Shown here: positions 20,255 to 30,692 of the stretch, in pieces | How the letters are laid out: each line of letters opens with the position of its first letter | Position numbering within the stretch: the stretch's first letter is position 1 | Origin: a beta proteobacterium CB | Lineage (GTDB): Bacteria; Pseudomonadota; Gammaproteobacteria; Burkholderiales; Burkholderiaceae | NCBI GenBank assembly: GCA_000342265.1 | Contig: CP004348.1 | Location: forward strand, 1,736,001-1,800,000 | DNA length: 64,000 nt | Direction of reading: 5' to 3' | The notes under the pieces: model-generated | The model's input: only the letters and a program-made list of their open reading frames with translations | Databases searched by the model: none | What the model was told of the DNA's origin: nothing | Made by a program: the position numbers and the translations under genes

Positions 20255-21814
20255 ATGCGCACTGAAAACCCTTCGCCCTCCGCTCTTAGTCTGCTAGCCA
20301 GGCTATTACTGCCCCTACTGATCAGCACCCAAGCTCATGCTGCTGACCTAGCCTCCCAAGAGACAGCTTTGCAGTACATCCCTAAGGCTGTAGCCATTAG
20401 CCTTGAAAAGAGCCAGATCCCCAAAGAGGCAATCAGCATTTCAGTGGTAGAGATTGAACCGGGACGGCCTGGGAAAGTAACGGGGAAAACAGAGTTGGAT
20501 TGGCGCTCAAAGCAGGCCATGAACCCTGCTTCCACTATGAAGCTCATCACCACTCTCACTGGCTTGGATGTATTGGGCCCGCAATATCGCTGGCGTACGA
20601 ATGTGTACACCGATGGACTTATTCGTCAGGGAACCCTCAAAGGCAATCTATATTTACAAGGCACTGGTGATCCAAAGCTAGTGCCCGAAGAATTCGCCAA
20701 AATGATGAAGGCTTTACAAAATCTGGGTATCCAGAAAATTGATGGCAACCTGTTCTTTGATAGGAGCGTATACGCCCCCAGCGTCATGGAACAGAACACC
20801 ATTGATGGCGAATCTTTGCGCGCCTATAACGTACCGCCCGATCCCCTGCTATACGCTTTTAGAACGCTTTCATTTCAACTGGGCAAATCGCGCACCGCAG
20901 ACTTTATTGATATTGGCTATACACCACCATTATCTCAACTGAAAGTAATCAACCAAATGCAGTTAGTTGATCAATCTTGCGATAACTGGAAAAGCAATAT
21001 TCGCTTTAACCTCGACCCTGAAGGTGATGGGACCACCACCAATCAACTTCTGACGGCACAGTTCTCTGGCAGCTTTCCGAATACTTGCAAGGGTGTGAGT
21101 TATAACGTCGTTGCTTTGGATGCTAATACCTTTCTTACGCAAGGATTCGCTGCAGCTTGGGAATTATCTGGTGGAACGTGGACTCAAGCACCCATCGGAA
21201 GGTCTGGCACCGTTCCCCTAGCAGCACGATTGCTGTTGCAGTTTGAAGGCATTCCTTTAGCTGATGACGTACAAGATATTAATAAGTACTCCAATAATGT
21301 GATGGCCAGGCAATTGATGCTGACTTTGGCATTAGAGAAAATAGGTAAACCAGCAACCACTGAAAATGGTGAGCTCGTGATACAGAGTTGGCTAAAGGGC
21401 TTAGGTCTGCAATTCCCGGAACTCGTGATTGAGAACGGCTCCGGCCTATCTCGAAATGAAGCAATCTCTGCCGAGCATATGACGCAATTACTCGTTGCGG
21501 CTCGCAATCTTTCTGTGGCTGATATTTTTTACAACAGCCTACCAATTGCAGGCACAGACGGCACAATGCGAAATCGTCTCATGGCGCATTTACGGAAATT
21601 TCTGCATTTAAAGAAAAAGCCTGAAGCGCGAATCAAGACAGGATCACTTGCTGATGTCCGAGCAATATCCGGCTACGTGATGAGTAAGTCTGGAAAGATG
21701 TATGCGGTGACCTCATTCATTAACCACCCCAACGCTTGGAGAGGTTTAGAGGCGCACGATCAACTATTGGCGTGGTTACTTGATGATGGCCCAGAGCCAA
21801 AACATGCACGCTGA
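20255..21814 (+). CDS. dacB: D-alanyl-D-alanine carboxypeptidase/endopeptidase (PBP4, DacB family)
   Basis: A 519-residue penicillin-binding protein of the S13 family. It has a signal peptide (to about residue 30), the SxxK catalytic motif PASTMKL (Ser93, Lys96), the SxN-type motif in GSGLSRNE and the KTG triad in ARIKTGSL. It trims peptidoglycan stem peptides in the periplasm. Its 3' end overlaps the convergent tsaC gene by 55 bp. The upstream gap of 47 bp shows no clear terminator, so read-through from the kinase gene is possible. Confidence 0.9.
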   Translation: MRTENPSPSALSLLARLLLPLLISTQAHAADLASQETALQYIPKAVAISLEKSQIPKEAISISVVEIEPGRPGKVTGKTELDWRSKQAMNPASTMKLITTLTGLDVLGPQYRWRTNVYTDGLIRQGTLKGNLYLQGTGDPKLVPEEFAKMMKALQNLGIQKIDGNLFFDRSVYAPSVMEQNTIDGESLRAYNVPPDPLLYAFRTLSFQLGKSRTADFIDIGYTPPLSQLKVINQMQLVDQSCDNWKSNIRFNLDPEGDGTTTNQLLTAQFSGSFPNTCKGVSYNVVALDANTFLTQGFAAAWELSGGTWTQAPIGRSGTVPLAARLLLQFEGIPLADDVQDINKYSNNVMARQLMLTLALEKIGKPATTENGELVIQSWLKGLGLQFPELVIENGSGLSRNEAISAEHMTQLLVAARNLSVADIFYNSLPIAGTDGTMRNRLMAHLRKFLHLKKKPEARIKTGSLADVRAISGYVMSKSGKMYAVTSFINHPNAWRGLEAHDQLLAWLLDDGPEPKHAR

Positions 21815-22854
21815 AGTCGGTCTCTCACGCCGTCCCATTCTTCCCCCGGAGGCGGCTCCGGAAATAGAATCAAATCCCAGCCCTGCTGATCTAAATCTCG
21901 TAATGAGCGATATAAACGACTTGCAAATGTAGCGCTATCACTGGGCACAATGACTTCCTCAAAGTGCACGGATGGATGTCCATCCTCTCCTAGCGAAGAA
22001 TCTGAGTCCCATACTGCAACCGCTACCCGCGATTTGATATCCGGAAATTCACTAAGCGCATCCAAGACTCGACCTGGGGCGTACATTCTTAATGGGGTTG
22101 TCGGGGCGTAATGGGCACGTAGACTGCCAGAGACCCTTGGCATATCGACGCCCTGCTTACTTGAACTGCCTTCACCAGGCATATAGACTTTAATGCCCGT
22201 CTTAGTAAAAATTTCTCCGGGAGTAATCAGCCCTGGGCGCAATAAGACTGGGTGATCGCCTGAAGATAAATCAATGATGGTCGATTCAATACCGACCTCA
22301 CAATCACCGCCATCCAAGATCATCAGATCCAACATGCCCTCAAACTCGCTACGGACATCGGCAGCACTCGTAGGGGATACTTTTCCGAAACGATTGGCCG
22401 AAGGAGCCACTACTCCACCCTTAAATTTACGGAGTAACTCTTGCGCAATGGGATGGGCGGGTGCGCGAATGGCTACCGTATCCTGACCACCCGTAAGTTC
22501 ATGTAAAACACTTTTATCTTTTTTAAAGACTAGAGTCAGTGGGCCTGGCCAAAAAGTATTAATGAGCTTTAATGCATCTTCTGATAAATCTCTTACCCAC
22601 GGCGCTAGAACTGGAACCCAATCAACTTGAGACTGATCAAACTTGTCAGGAGCCGCCAAGTGAACAATCAGCGGATGATTAGAGGGCCTGCCTTTAGCAG
22701 TAAAAATCTGTTTGATTGCATCGGGGTTTTTTGCGTCCGCCCCTAAGCCATAAACGGTCTCAGTCGGAAAGGCGACCAAGCCGCCGTCTCGCAAAGTTTG
22801 TACCGCTTCGTTAATTACTGCAGATGATTGCAGTACGCTACTCTCGCTGGACAT
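21760..22854 (-). CDS. tsaC: L-threonylcarbamoyladenylate synthase (Sua5-type TsaC)
   Basis: A 364-residue protein. The N-terminal YrdC domain carries GGLVAFPTETVYGLGADA, KGRPSNHPLIVHL and SANRFGKVSPTSA; a C-terminal Sua5 domain follows after about residue 240. It makes threonylcarbamoyl-AMP from threonine, bicarbonate and ATP for t6A37 in ANN-decoding tRNAs. It is the last gene of the purEK-tsaC group, 2 bp from purK. Its last 18 codons lie opposite the dacB 3' end. Confidence 0.93.
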   Translation of the reverse strand: MSSESSVLQSSAVINEAVQTLRDGGLVAFPTETVYGLGADAKNPDAIKQIFTAKGRPSNHPLIVHLAAPDKFDQSQVDWVPVLAPWVRDLSEDALKLINTFWPGPLTLVFKKDKSVLHELTGGQDTVAIRAPAHPIAQELLRKFKGGVVAPSANRFGKVSPTSAADVRSEFEGMLDLMILDGGDCEVGIESTIIDLSSGDHPVLLRPGLITPGEIFTKTGIKVYMPGEGSSSKQGVDMPRVSGSLRAHYAPTTPLRMYAPGRVLDALSEFPDIKSRVAVAVWDSDSSLGEDGHPSVHFEEVIVPSDSATFASRLYRSLRDLDQQGWDLILFPEPPPGEEWDGVRDRLQRACFGSGPSSSNHANS

Positions 22855-22856
22855 TT

Positions 22857-24041
22857 CTAGGGCTCGATCCCTAGTTCAATTGCGACAGCTGCGCAATTTT
22901 GGCGAGCTTGGTTGAGTGACTCGCCCAAACAGTTGATGTGACCCATCTTGCGACCCATGCGTGGATCAGATTTGCCATATAGATGTAGCTTGGCATCCGG
23001 ATGAGAAAGCACCTTATCCCAAGCGGGCTCGCGCACCTTATCTTCGCTTCCTTCGTACCAAAGATCTCCTAAGAGATTGAGCATAGAAACTGGAGCTAGC
23101 AAGCGTGTGTCGCCTAGCGGTAGACGCGCCATGCTTCGGACCTGTTGCTCAAACTGACTGCTCACACAAGCATCCATAGTGTAGTGGCCTGAGTTATGTG
23201 GACGTGGGGCAATTTCATTTGCAACGATGTCGCCACTCTTGAGCACAAAGAACTCAACACATAAAACACCCACGTAATCAATTTTACGAATCAGTGCTTT
23301 AGCAGCTTCAATAATTTTTTTCTCTTGAGCAGGCTTGAGTGATGGCGCTGGCACAGTAGAGGTATGCAAGATACCGTCACGGTGAATGTTTTGAGAAACA
23401 GGATATGCCACTACCGCATCATCGTATCCACGCACCACCAAAGCCGATACCTCAAAATCTAAATCCATCCGCTTTTCAAGAACACAAGGCACTTTACCCA
23501 ATTCAGCCCAAGCAGCCACTAGATTGGCAGAGTCATAAACCGTAATCTGACCTTTGCCGTCATAACCCATGCGAGCGGTTTTCAGGATACCCGGAAATAA
23601 ATCTGCAGGAACGTGTGCAATATCCGCATCATGCTCAATCACACAGTAAGGCGCAGGACCAATATTGGTTTCTGCTTTCCAGGTGGCCAAGAACTTTTTC
23701 TCGGCAACGCGGTTTTGAGCCAAAGATACGCAACTACTGCGAGGCGCTACGAAAACGCCTAAAGATTCCAACTCGTCTAAAGCTTGCGCAGGAACATTTT
23801 CAAATTCAGTACTAACCGATTTGCATAATGTCGCCATCTCTTTTAATGCAGCAGAGTTGGTGTAATCAGCTTGAATAAATTTTTCAGCAATAGAGCCGGC
23901 AGGACTGTCAGATCCAGGATCCAGAACGCAGACCTTGTAGCCCATCGCTTGAGCAGCCTGTGTAAACATCCGCCCCAATTGACCGCCACCTAAGATTCCC
24001 AAATACGAGCCCGGCAAAATAGGCTCCAAACGATCTGCCAT
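22857..24041 (-). CDS. purK: 5-(carboxyamino)imidazole ribonucleotide synthase (PurK)
   Basis: A 394-residue ATP-grasp enzyme. The opening GILGGGQLGRMFTQAAQAMGYKVCVLDP is diagnostic for PurK, and EFFVLKSGDIVANEIAPRPHNSGHYTMDAC is the metal/ATP site. It carboxylates AIR to N5-CAIR with ATP and bicarbonate in purine synthesis. It lies 4 bp downstream of purE, the partner that shifts the carboxyl group. Confidence 0.97.
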   Translation of the reverse strand: MADRLEPILPGSYLGILGGGQLGRMFTQAAQAMGYKVCVLDPGSDSPAGSIAEKFIQADYTNSAALKEMATLCKSVSTEFENVPAQALDELESLGVFVAPRSSCVSLAQNRVAEKKFLATWKAETNIGPAPYCVIEHDADIAHVPADLFPGILKTARMGYDGKGQITVYDSANLVAAWAELGKVPCVLEKRMDLDFEVSALVVRGYDDAVVAYPVSQNIHRDGILHTSTVPAPSLKPAQEKKIIEAAKALIRKIDYVGVLCVEFFVLKSGDIVANEIAPRPHNSGHYTMDACVSSQFEQQVRSMARLPLGDTRLLAPVSMLNLLGDLWYEGSEDKVREPAWDKVLSHPDAKLHLYGKSDPRMGRKMGHINCLGESLNQARQNCAAVAIELGIEP

Positions 24042-24045
24042 CTTC

Positions 24046-24540
24046 TTAATATCCCGGCAAGTTCATAGCGCGTGCAGTATCGGACTGCTTCGCACGAAAC
24101 TCTTCTAACTGTTTTGCTAAGGCAGAATCATTGACTGCCAAATTGGCAATCACATGCAAAGCTGCGTTTGCAGCACCAGCCTCACCAATCGCAAATGTTG
24201 CCACTGGAATGCCCTTAGGCATTTGCACGATGGAATACAGAGAGTCTTCACCGCGCAGATATTTACTGGCAACTGGAACGCCATAAATTGGAACAATGGT
24301 TTTTGATGCCAACATACCTGGCAAATGCGCAGCGCCACCAGCGCCAGCAATAATCGCCTTGAGGCCATTTTTGGCAGCATTTTCTGCATAGGCAAACATG
24401 TCATCCGGCATACGATGAGCAGAGACCACTTTAGCCTCGTGAGCAATACCAAATTGCTCCAGCATTTGAGCGGCATGCTGCATGGTGTCCCAATCTGAAT
24501 TGGATCCCATTACTATTCCAACTACTGGCTTTTTGCTCAT
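24046..24540 (-). CDS. purE: N5-carboxyaminoimidazole ribonucleotide mutase (PurE)
   Basis: A 164-residue class I PurE beginning with [14 protein letters not shown], with the active-site segments SAHRMPD and [12 protein letters not shown]. It converts N5-CAIR to CAIR as an octamer. It is ordered purC (81 bp upstream), purE, purK, tsaC on the reverse strand, so three consecutive purine steps are clustered. Confidence 0.97.
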   Translation of the reverse strand: MSKKPVVGIVMGSNSDWDTMQHAAQMLEQFGIAHEAKVVSAHRMPDDMFAYAENAAKNGLKAIIAGAGGAAHLPGMLASKTIVPIYGVPVASKYLRGEDSLYSIVQMPKGIPVATFAIGEAGAANAALHVIANLAVNDSALAKQLEEFRAKQSDTARAMNLPGY

Positions 24541-24621
24541 TTACCTCTCCAAATGCCCTGATTTACAACATTAATCTATCTAAGGCCTTATTATCCCAGC
24601 CTTTTTAGGGCTCCCAGCAAA

Positions 24622-25518
24622 TTAGACCTTAGTTAAGCGAGCGAGGGCTTCACGGTACTTTTCTGCCGTTTTATCAATCACATCCGCCGGCAAAGCAGGC
24701 GCAGGTGCCGTTTTTGGCCAAGGCTTACCATCAATCACGGCTGTTTCGAGCCAGTCCCGCACAAATTGCTTGTCATAGGAAGGAGGGTTAGCACCCACAT
24801 AGTAGGTTTCAGCAGGCCAAAAGCGAGAAGAGTCAGCAGTGAGGATTTCGTCCATCAATACCAACTGACCGGCATCATCTAAACCAAATTCAAACTTGGT
24901 ATCAGCAATAATGATTCCGCGCGTCGCAGCATATTCAGAAGCTTCTTTATATAAACGAATACTAACTTCACGTATTTGATTGGCCAATTTCTCACCAATC
25001 ATCTCGATCACTTTATCAAAAGAGATATTCTCATCATGCTCACCCACTTCCGCTTTAGCGGCAGGAGTAAAAATAGGCTCAGGTAACTTCTGCGCATTTT
25101 CCAAACCTGCTGGCAATGCAATTCCGCAGACCTTACCAGTTTCCTTGTAGTCTTTCCAACCACTACCAGCAAGATAACCACGCACCACCGCCTCCACCAA
25201 GATTGGCTTCAATCGTTTGGCCACAACCGCACGACCCTTAACTTGATCAACTTCGTCAGCCGGCACAACGCTCTCAGGATTAATACCCGTCAAGTGATTT
25301 GGAATTACCTTCGCTAACTTCTCAAACCAGAAGTTCGCCATTTGATTAAGCACGATGCCTTTTTCTGGAATGGGCTGACCCATCACTACATCAAAGGCAG
25401 ACAAACGATCGGTGGTGATCATGAGAAGCTTGTCCTCACCTAGTGCATACACATCACGCACTTTTCCTTTGGAGAGTAAAGGCAAAGACTGAATAGAGGT
25501 GGAGTACAAAGCTGGCAT
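24622..25518 (-). CDS. purC: SAICAR synthase (PurC)
   Basis: A 298-residue PurC of the longer (yeast/betaproteobacterial) type, with [50 protein letters not shown] and [17 protein letters not shown]. It joins CAIR and aspartate with ATP. It lies 7 bp after fba, so glycolytic and purine genes share one reverse-strand run. Confidence 0.97.
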   Translation of the reverse strand: MPALYSTSIQSLPLLSKGKVRDVYALGEDKLLMITTDRLSAFDVVMGQPIPEKGIVLNQMANFWFEKLAKVIPNHLTGINPESVVPADEVDQVKGRAVVAKRLKPILVEAVVRGYLAGSGWKDYKETGKVCGIALPAGLENAQKLPEPIFTPAAKAEVGEHDENISFDKVIEMIGEKLANQIREVSIRLYKEASEYAATRGIIIADTKFEFGLDDAGQLVLMDEILTADSSRFWPAETYYVGANPPSYDKQFVRDWLETAVIDGKPWPKTAPAPALPADVIDKTAEKYREALARLTKV

Positions 25519-25525
25519 ATTTATC

Positions 25526-26590
25526 TCACTTAACGATCTGGGCTAATTTGCCACTCTTGTACAGCTCAGCCATTTTTTCCAGAGGAATTGGCTTAATTTT
25601 GGATGCTTGACCTGAGCTACCAAAAGCATTGAAGCGTGCAATACAAACTTTTTTGGCCGCTTCACGTGCAGGCTTTAGATAGTCACGTGGATCAAACTTG
25701 CTTGGATTTTCGAACAGGTAGCGGCGAATAGCGCCAGTCATCGCCAAACGAATATCGGTATCAATATTGATCTTACGAACACCGTTCTTAATGCCCTCTT
25801 GAATTTCCTCAACAGGCACACCATAAGTTTCTTTCATATCACCGCCAAACTCACGAATCTCAGCGAGCAACTCTTGTGGAACGCTCGATGAACCATGCAT
25901 CACTAAATGTGTATTTGGAATACGGGTATGAATTTCTTTAATACGCTCGATCGCTAAGATGTCGCCCGTAGGCTTCTTTGTAAATTTATAGGCGCCATGG
26001 CTAGTACCAATCGCAATCGCTAAGGCATCGCACTGCGTAGCCTTCACAAAGTCCGCTGCCTGCTCAACGTCTGTCAACAGCTGCTCGCGCGTCATTTTGC
26101 CATCGGCACCATGACCATCTTCTTTATCACCCTGCATTGTCTCTAATGAACCGAGAACACCTAACTCAGCTTCAACCGTAACCCCAATAGAGTGGGAGAA
26201 CTTCACTACTTCTCTAGATACATCGACGTTGTATTCATAGCTAGCAACCGTCTTGCCGTCAGCCTCTAAGGAGCCATCCATCATCACGCTAGTAAAGCCA
26301 CTCTTGATAGCGGCCATACATACTGCTGGACTTTGGCCATGGTCTTGATGCATCACGACTGGAATATGCGGATAAGCTTCAACTGCGGCTGAAATCAAAT
26401 GACGTAAGAATGATTCCCCAGCATATTTACGAGCACCAGCAGAAGCTTGCATGATGACTGGAGAGTCTGCCTCATGAGCAGCCTCCATGATCGCTGTTAC
26501 CTGCTCTAAATTATTAACGTTGAATGCTGGTAAGCCATAGCCATTTTCAGCAGCGTGATCCAAGAGTTGTCGTAAAGATACTAAAGCCAT
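25526..26590 (-). CDS. fba: Fructose-bisphosphate aldolase, class II
   Basis: A 354-residue class II aldolase with [13 protein letters not shown] at the N-terminus, the zinc-site [26 protein letters not shown], and [12 protein letters not shown]. It cleaves or forms fructose-1,6-bisphosphate with a divalent metal. It follows pyk by 63 bp and pgk-pyk-fba are consecutive, giving a glycolysis/gluconeogenesis block. Confidence 0.97.
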   Translation of the reverse strand: MALVSLRQLLDHAAENGYGLPAFNVNNLEQVTAIMEAAHEADSPVIMQASAGARKYAGESFLRHLISAAVEAYPHIPVVMHQDHGQSPAVCMAAIKSGFTSVMMDGSLEADGKTVASYEYNVDVSREVVKFSHSIGVTVEAELGVLGSLETMQGDKEDGHGADGKMTREQLLTDVEQAADFVKATQCDALAIAIGTSHGAYKFTKKPTGDILAIERIKEIHTRIPNTHLVMHGSSSVPQELLAEIREFGGDMKETYGVPVEEIQEGIKNGVRKINIDTDIRLAMTGAIRRYLFENPSKFDPRDYLKPAREAAKKVCIARFNAFGSSGQASKIKPIPLEKMAELYKSGKLAQIVK

Positions 26591-26653
26591 GATGGTCTCT
26601 TAATTAAAAAATGTTTGTAATAAATAATGTGAATTAATTTTTTAACAAGTGAA

Positions 26654-28090
26654 CTATTTCACTTGAATAATTTTTAGCGAGTTTGTGCCACCAGGCTCAC
26701 CCATAGGCTCACCTGAAGTAAGGACTACTACATCACCCTTCTTTACTGCCCCTAATTTCTTCAGGCAATCTTCGACTTCTTGCAAGGCAGCATCACGTTG
26801 CTTGGTGTAATCTAAGCCAATGGGAAACACATTGCGATAAGTGCTCAAGGCGCGCTGAGTTGCAATCTTTGACGTTAATGCAAAGATAGGCAAATGAATA
26901 TTGTGACGACTCATCCAAACCGCAGTGGATCCTGATTCAGTCAAAGCTGCAATCGCATTGGCATTGAGATGATGTGCTGTAAATAAGGCACCCAAAGCAA
27001 TCGTTTGATCAATACGAGAAAAGGTTTGGTCTAAGAAATCTGTGTCCAGCTTGACGCGGTCTGACTTTTCCGCCTCAACACAAATCTCGGCCATTGCCTT
27101 AATAGTTTGGACTGGGTACATACCAGCAGCAGATTCTGCGGACAACATGACTGCATCGGTACCATCCAATACCGCATTAGCCACATCACTCACTTCAGCA
27201 CGTGTAGGTACTGGAGCATTAATCATGGACTCCATCATTTGCGTGGCAGTGATTGTGAATTTGTCAGCCTCAAGCGCCAATTTGATCATGCGCTTTTGCA
27301 AAGCCGGAACAGCGGCATTCCCAACCTCAATCGCCAAGTCGCCACGTGCAACCATGATCCCATCGCTCTCTGCGATGATGCTATTAAGCGCATCTGACTC
27401 AATCGCCTCAGCACGCTCTACCTTTGCTATTGTGCGAACTTTTCCAACGCCATGCTTTGTGCTAGCGGCATCGGCCAGCTTGCGGGCATAGGCCATATCG
27501 GCACCGTCTTTTGGAAAACTGATTGCCAGAAAATCTACGCCCATCGCAATTGCTGCATCCAAATCGGCGATATCTTTTTCTGTCAATGCTGGCGCAGTTA
27601 AGCCTCCACCAGCACGGTTAATACCCTTGTTATTCGAGAGCGGACCACCTTGCTCTACCAAGGTAAGGATTTCTCCACCCTTCACACTCTCTACACGCAA
27701 AACAACTAAGCCATCATTTAATAAGAGACGGTCCCCAGGCTTGACATCTTGTGGCAGCTCTTTGTAATCCAATCCCACGCGCTCTTGATTACCAAGCTCA
27801 CAAGCAACATCCAGAATAAATTGCGTACCCTCTTTTAAAAGAATTTTGCTATCAACAAATTTACCCACGCGAATTTTTGGGCCTTGAAGATCAGCCATGA
27901 TGCCAACCTCTTTACCAACTTCCGCAGAAATGCTGCGCACTAGATCGTGACGCGCTTTGTGGTCAGCAACAGTGCCATGAGAAAAGTTCATCCTCACAAC
28001 ATCCACGCCGGCACGAATCATCTCGCGCAAAACTTCAGGCTTTTCTGATGCAGGCCCTAATGTGGCAATAATCTTTGTTGCTCTCAACAT
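26654..28090 (-). CDS. pyk: Pyruvate kinase
   Basis: A 478-residue pyruvate kinase with TKIIATLGPAS, the substrate region VRMNFSHG, MVARGDLAIEVG and TATQMMESMINAPVPTRAEVSDVANAVLDGTDAVMLS. It makes pyruvate and ATP from PEP. It lies 2 bp downstream of pgk in a tight operon. Confidence 0.97.
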   Translation of the reverse strand: MLRATKIIATLGPASEKPEVLREMIRAGVDVVRMNFSHGTVADHKARHDLVRSISAEVGKEVGIMADLQGPKIRVGKFVDSKILLKEGTQFILDVACELGNQERVGLDYKELPQDVKPGDRLLLNDGLVVLRVESVKGGEILTLVEQGGPLSNNKGINRAGGGLTAPALTEKDIADLDAAIAMGVDFLAISFPKDGADMAYARKLADAASTKHGVGKVRTIAKVERAEAIESDALNSIIAESDGIMVARGDLAIEVGNAAVPALQKRMIKLALEADKFTITATQMMESMINAPVPTRAEVSDVANAVLDGTDAVMLSAESAAGMYPVQTIKAMAEICVEAEKSDRVKLDTDFLDQTFSRIDQTIALGALFTAHHLNANAIAALTESGSTAVWMSRHNIHLPIFALTSKIATQRALSTYRNVFPIGLDYTKQRDAALQEVEDCLKKLGAVKKGDVVVLTSGEPMGEPGGTNSLKIIQVK

Positions 28091-28092
28091 AT

Positions 28093-29304
28093 TTAGTCTT
28101 TCGCTCTTTCAGCCAATACTGCAAAGGCTGGCAAGGTCTTGCCTTCTAAAAATTCCAAGAAAGCGCCGCCGCCAGTAGAGATGTAATCCACTTGATTTTC
28201 AATGCCGTACTTCGCAATTGCTGCCAAAGTATCGCCACCACCTGCAATCGAAAATGCAGGTGAATGGGCAATTGCTGCTGCCAACATCTTGGTGCCACCG
28301 CCAAACTGGTCAATCTCAAATACACCTAGTGGACCATTCCACACAATCGTGCCAGCATGCGCCAACATGATGGATAGGCGTGCAGCGGTTTTGGGGCCAA
28401 TATCCAAAATCATATCGTCTTCTGCAACTTGATCAGCAGGCACGCGGTTCGCACGCGCCAACGGAGAGAGCTCATTCGCAACTACGACGTCTTCTGGAAT
28501 AGGAACATGCGCACCGCGCTTTTCCATAATTTCCATAATTTCTCGAGCTTCATCGACCAAGTCTGGCTCTGCTAGCGACTTACCGATTGGCAGACCTTTA
28601 GCCAACATAAAAGTATTTGCAATGCCGCCGCCAACAATCAACTCATCCACCTTATCGGCCAAAGCTTTCAGAATAGTGAGCTTTGAAGACACTTTAGAAC
28701 CTGCCACAATCGCCACCAATGGACGCTTAGGACTTGCTAATGCGCGACTCAAGGCATCCAACTCTGCAGCCATCAACGGGCCCGCACAAGCAATGGGTGC
28801 AAATTTAGCCACGCCATTTGTGGTTGCTTCAGCACGATGGGCGGTGCCAAAAGCGTCATTGACATAGACATCACATAGAGCAGCAATCTTCTTAGCCAAC
28901 TCATCGTTATTCTTTTTCTCACCCACATTGAGTCGGCAGTTTTCTAGCAATACCAACTCGCCTGGGTTCACTTCAAAGCCACCGTTGACCCAATCACTAA
29001 TTAAAGGGACTTTGCGGTTCAAAAGACTTGCTATCCGATCAGCCACCGGAGCCAAACTATCCTCGGGCTTGAACTCACCCTCCGTTGGACGTCCCAAGTG
29101 GGAGGTCACCATGACAGCCGCGCCAGCATCTAAACACATCTGTACTGCCGGCATAGAGGCTCTAATACGGGTGTCTTCAGTGATATTGCCCACATCATCC
29201 TGAGGGACATTGAGGTCGGCACGGATTAAAACCCGTTTTCCCTTGAGAAGTCCTGCTGAAGCTAATTCGCTAAGGCGCTTTACTTTAAAGAGAGATTCCG
29301 GCAT
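28093..29304 (-). CDS. pgk: Phosphoglycerate kinase
   Basis: With ATG at 29304 the protein has 403 residues, the normal PGK length. It shows [40 protein letters not shown] and [14 protein letters not shown]. An in-frame GTG at 29394 would add 30 residues with no counterpart in other PGKs, so I prefer 29304 even though neither start has a well-spaced ribosome site. It transfers phosphate from 1,3-bisphosphoglycerate to ADP and leads the pgk-pyk-fba-pur run. Confidence 0.93.
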   Translation of the reverse strand: MPESLFKVKRLSELASAGLLKGKRVLIRADLNVPQDDVGNITEDTRIRASMPAVQMCLDAGAAVMVTSHLGRPTEGEFKPEDSLAPVADRIASLLNRKVPLISDWVNGGFEVNPGELVLLENCRLNVGEKKNNDELAKKIAALCDVYVNDAFGTAHRAEATTNGVAKFAPIACAGPLMAAELDALSRALASPKRPLVAIVAGSKVSSKLTILKALADKVDELIVGGGIANTFMLAKGLPIGKSLAEPDLVDEAREIMEIMEKRGAHVPIPEDVVVANELSPLARANRVPADQVAEDDMILDIGPKTAARLSIMLAHAGTIVWNGPLGVFEIDQFGGGTKMLAAAIAHSPAFSIAGGGDTLAAIAKYGIENQVDYISTGGGAFLEFLEGKTLPAFAVLAERAKD

Positions 29305-29517
29305 GAGAATGGGCAAATTTAGTGGTTTAAGAGGAATGCTCCATTCTAAATCGTCTAAGCCTCTTACCCCAAAGGATTTGGGATGCCCCGCCACGCTCCC
29401 TGCTCTACAATAAAGCCTTAGACGCTTTATGAGGTCTTGGGGCTAAAACCACAGTCTAGCGCCCTGTTTTACCGAATTGAATCACCCAATTTATTACATA
29501 TTTAAAAGGTAGAGAAA

Positions 29518-30441
29518 ATGTCGATGTCCGACCGCGATGGCTTTATTTGGTCCGATGGGAAGCTGATTCCCTGGCGTGAGGCCAATATTCATGTGCTAAC
29601 CCACAGTCTCCACTACGGAATGGGTGTATTTGAAGGCATCCGCGCCTACAAAACCCCTCAAGGCACTGCCATTTTCCGACTTCCAGAGCACGTTAAGCGC
29701 CTGTTTAATGGAACTAAGATTTTCCAGATGGGCATGCCTTGGACACCTGAGCAGATTAGCAGCGGCATTATTGAGGTGGTTAATAGCAATAAGCTGGAAT
29801 CTTGCTACATTCGCCCAATTATCTTTATCGGCTCCCAAAAACTCGGAATTTCCCCAAAGGGCAACAGCATTCATACCGCTATCGCTGCCTGGGAATGGGG
29901 CGCATATTTGGGCGAAGATGGCATCAATAAGGGCATCCGCGTTAAGACCTCTTCATTTACACGCCACTTTGTGAACTCCTCACTGGTTCGCGCCAAGGCT
30001 TCTGGTTACTACATCAACTCCATTTTGGCCAATCAAGAAGTAACTGCGAATGGATATGACGAAGCGCTGCTACTGGATACAGAGGGCTATGTATCTGAAG
30101 GATCTGGCGAGAATATCTTTATCGTTAATAACGGGATTATTTACACACCAGATCTAGCTTCTTGTTTAGATGGCATTACCCGTAACTCCATCATGCAAAT
30201 CGCCAAAGACCTTGGCTATGAACTGCGTGAGAAGCGTATTACTCGTGATGAGGTGTATTCGGCTGATGAAGCCTTCTTTACAGGCACTGCTGCCGAAGTA
30301 ACACCAATTCGTGAATTGGATGATCGCACTATTGGTGATGGTAAGCGCGGCCCAATTACCGAGCAAATCCAGAAGACCTATTTTGATGCGGTCTACGGCA
30401 GAAGCGATAAATACAAATCTTGGTTAACTTATGTTAAGTAA
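29518..30441 (+). CDS. ilvE: Branched-chain amino-acid aminotransferase
   Basis: A 307-residue fold type IV PLP enzyme with SLHYGMGVFEGIRAY, RLPEHVKRLFNGTKIF, the catalytic lysine region SLVRAKASGYYINSILANQEV and EGSGENIFIVNNG. It transfers the amino group in the last step of valine, leucine and isoleucine synthesis. A good AAAAGGT site lies 9 bp upstream. It is divergent from pgk and heads the small operon to 32838. Confidence 0.95.
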   Translation: MSMSDRDGFIWSDGKLIPWREANIHVLTHSLHYGMGVFEGIRAYKTPQGTAIFRLPEHVKRLFNGTKIFQMGMPWTPEQISSGIIEVVNSNKLESCYIRPIIFIGSQKLGISPKGNSIHTAIAAWEWGAYLGEDGINKGIRVKTSSFTRHFVNSSLVRAKASGYYINSILANQEVTANGYDEALLLDTEGYVSEGSGENIFIVNNGIIYTPDLASCLDGITRNSIMQIAKDLGYELREKRITRDEVYSADEAFFTGTAAEVTPIRELDDRTIGDGKRGPITEQIQKTYFDAVYGRSDKYKSWLTYVK

Positions 30442-30455
30442 TAGGAAATCAGAGA

Positions 30456-30647
30456 ATGAGTGAAGCTCAAGTTGTAATGGTGAATGGCAACACAGATTTG
30501 CCTTTGCATTGCCCGACCAATAAAACCCCTAGCTGGAATTCACACCCACGTGTATTTCTAGATGTTGCCAAGACGGGCGAAGCAAAGTGTCCTTATTGCG
30601 GCACTGAGTACAAACTCATTCCTGGTACCGAGCCTCACGGTCACTAA
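30456..30647 (+). CDS. Zinc-finger domain protein (zf-CHCC, NDUFS6-like)
   Basis: A 63-residue protein with the pattern LHCPTNKT...SHPRVFLD...KCPYCGTEY, i.e. Cys, His and a CxxC pair, as in the zf-CHCC domain. Homologues are small proteins common in proteobacteria and related to the complex I Fe-S subunit 6 zinc site. It lies 14 bp after ilvE and before waaF, an arrangement often seen in betaproteobacteria. The exact role is not known. Confidence 0.85.
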   Translation: MSEAQVVMVNGNTDLPLHCPTNKTPSWNSHPRVFLDVAKTGEAKCPYCGTEYKLIPGTEPHGH

Positions 30648-30653
30648 ACCTAT

Positions 30654-30676
30654 CAGCACCCCAGAGCGGGGTGCTG
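30654..30676 (+). repeat. Hairpin between the zinc-finger gene and waaF
   Basis: Nine-base stem CAGCACCCC / GGGGTGCTG with a five-base loop, starting 6 bases after the zinc-finger gene stop and ending 16 bases before the waaF ATG. There is no T-run after it, so it is not a normal terminator. It may stabilise the upstream message or slow entry into waaF. Confidence 0.55.
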
Positions 30677-30692
30677 TATCGGGATACCTTAT

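Noticed and set aside
27042-27491. 149-codon open frame on the plus strand inside pyk
   Set aside because: It lies wholly opposite a well-conserved pyruvate kinase gene and has no ribosome site or recognisable domain. It is a shadow of the codon bias of pyk.
30654-30676. Terminator between the zinc-finger gene and waaF
   Set aside because: The stem is strong, but no T-run follows on either strand, so it was kept only as a hairpin.
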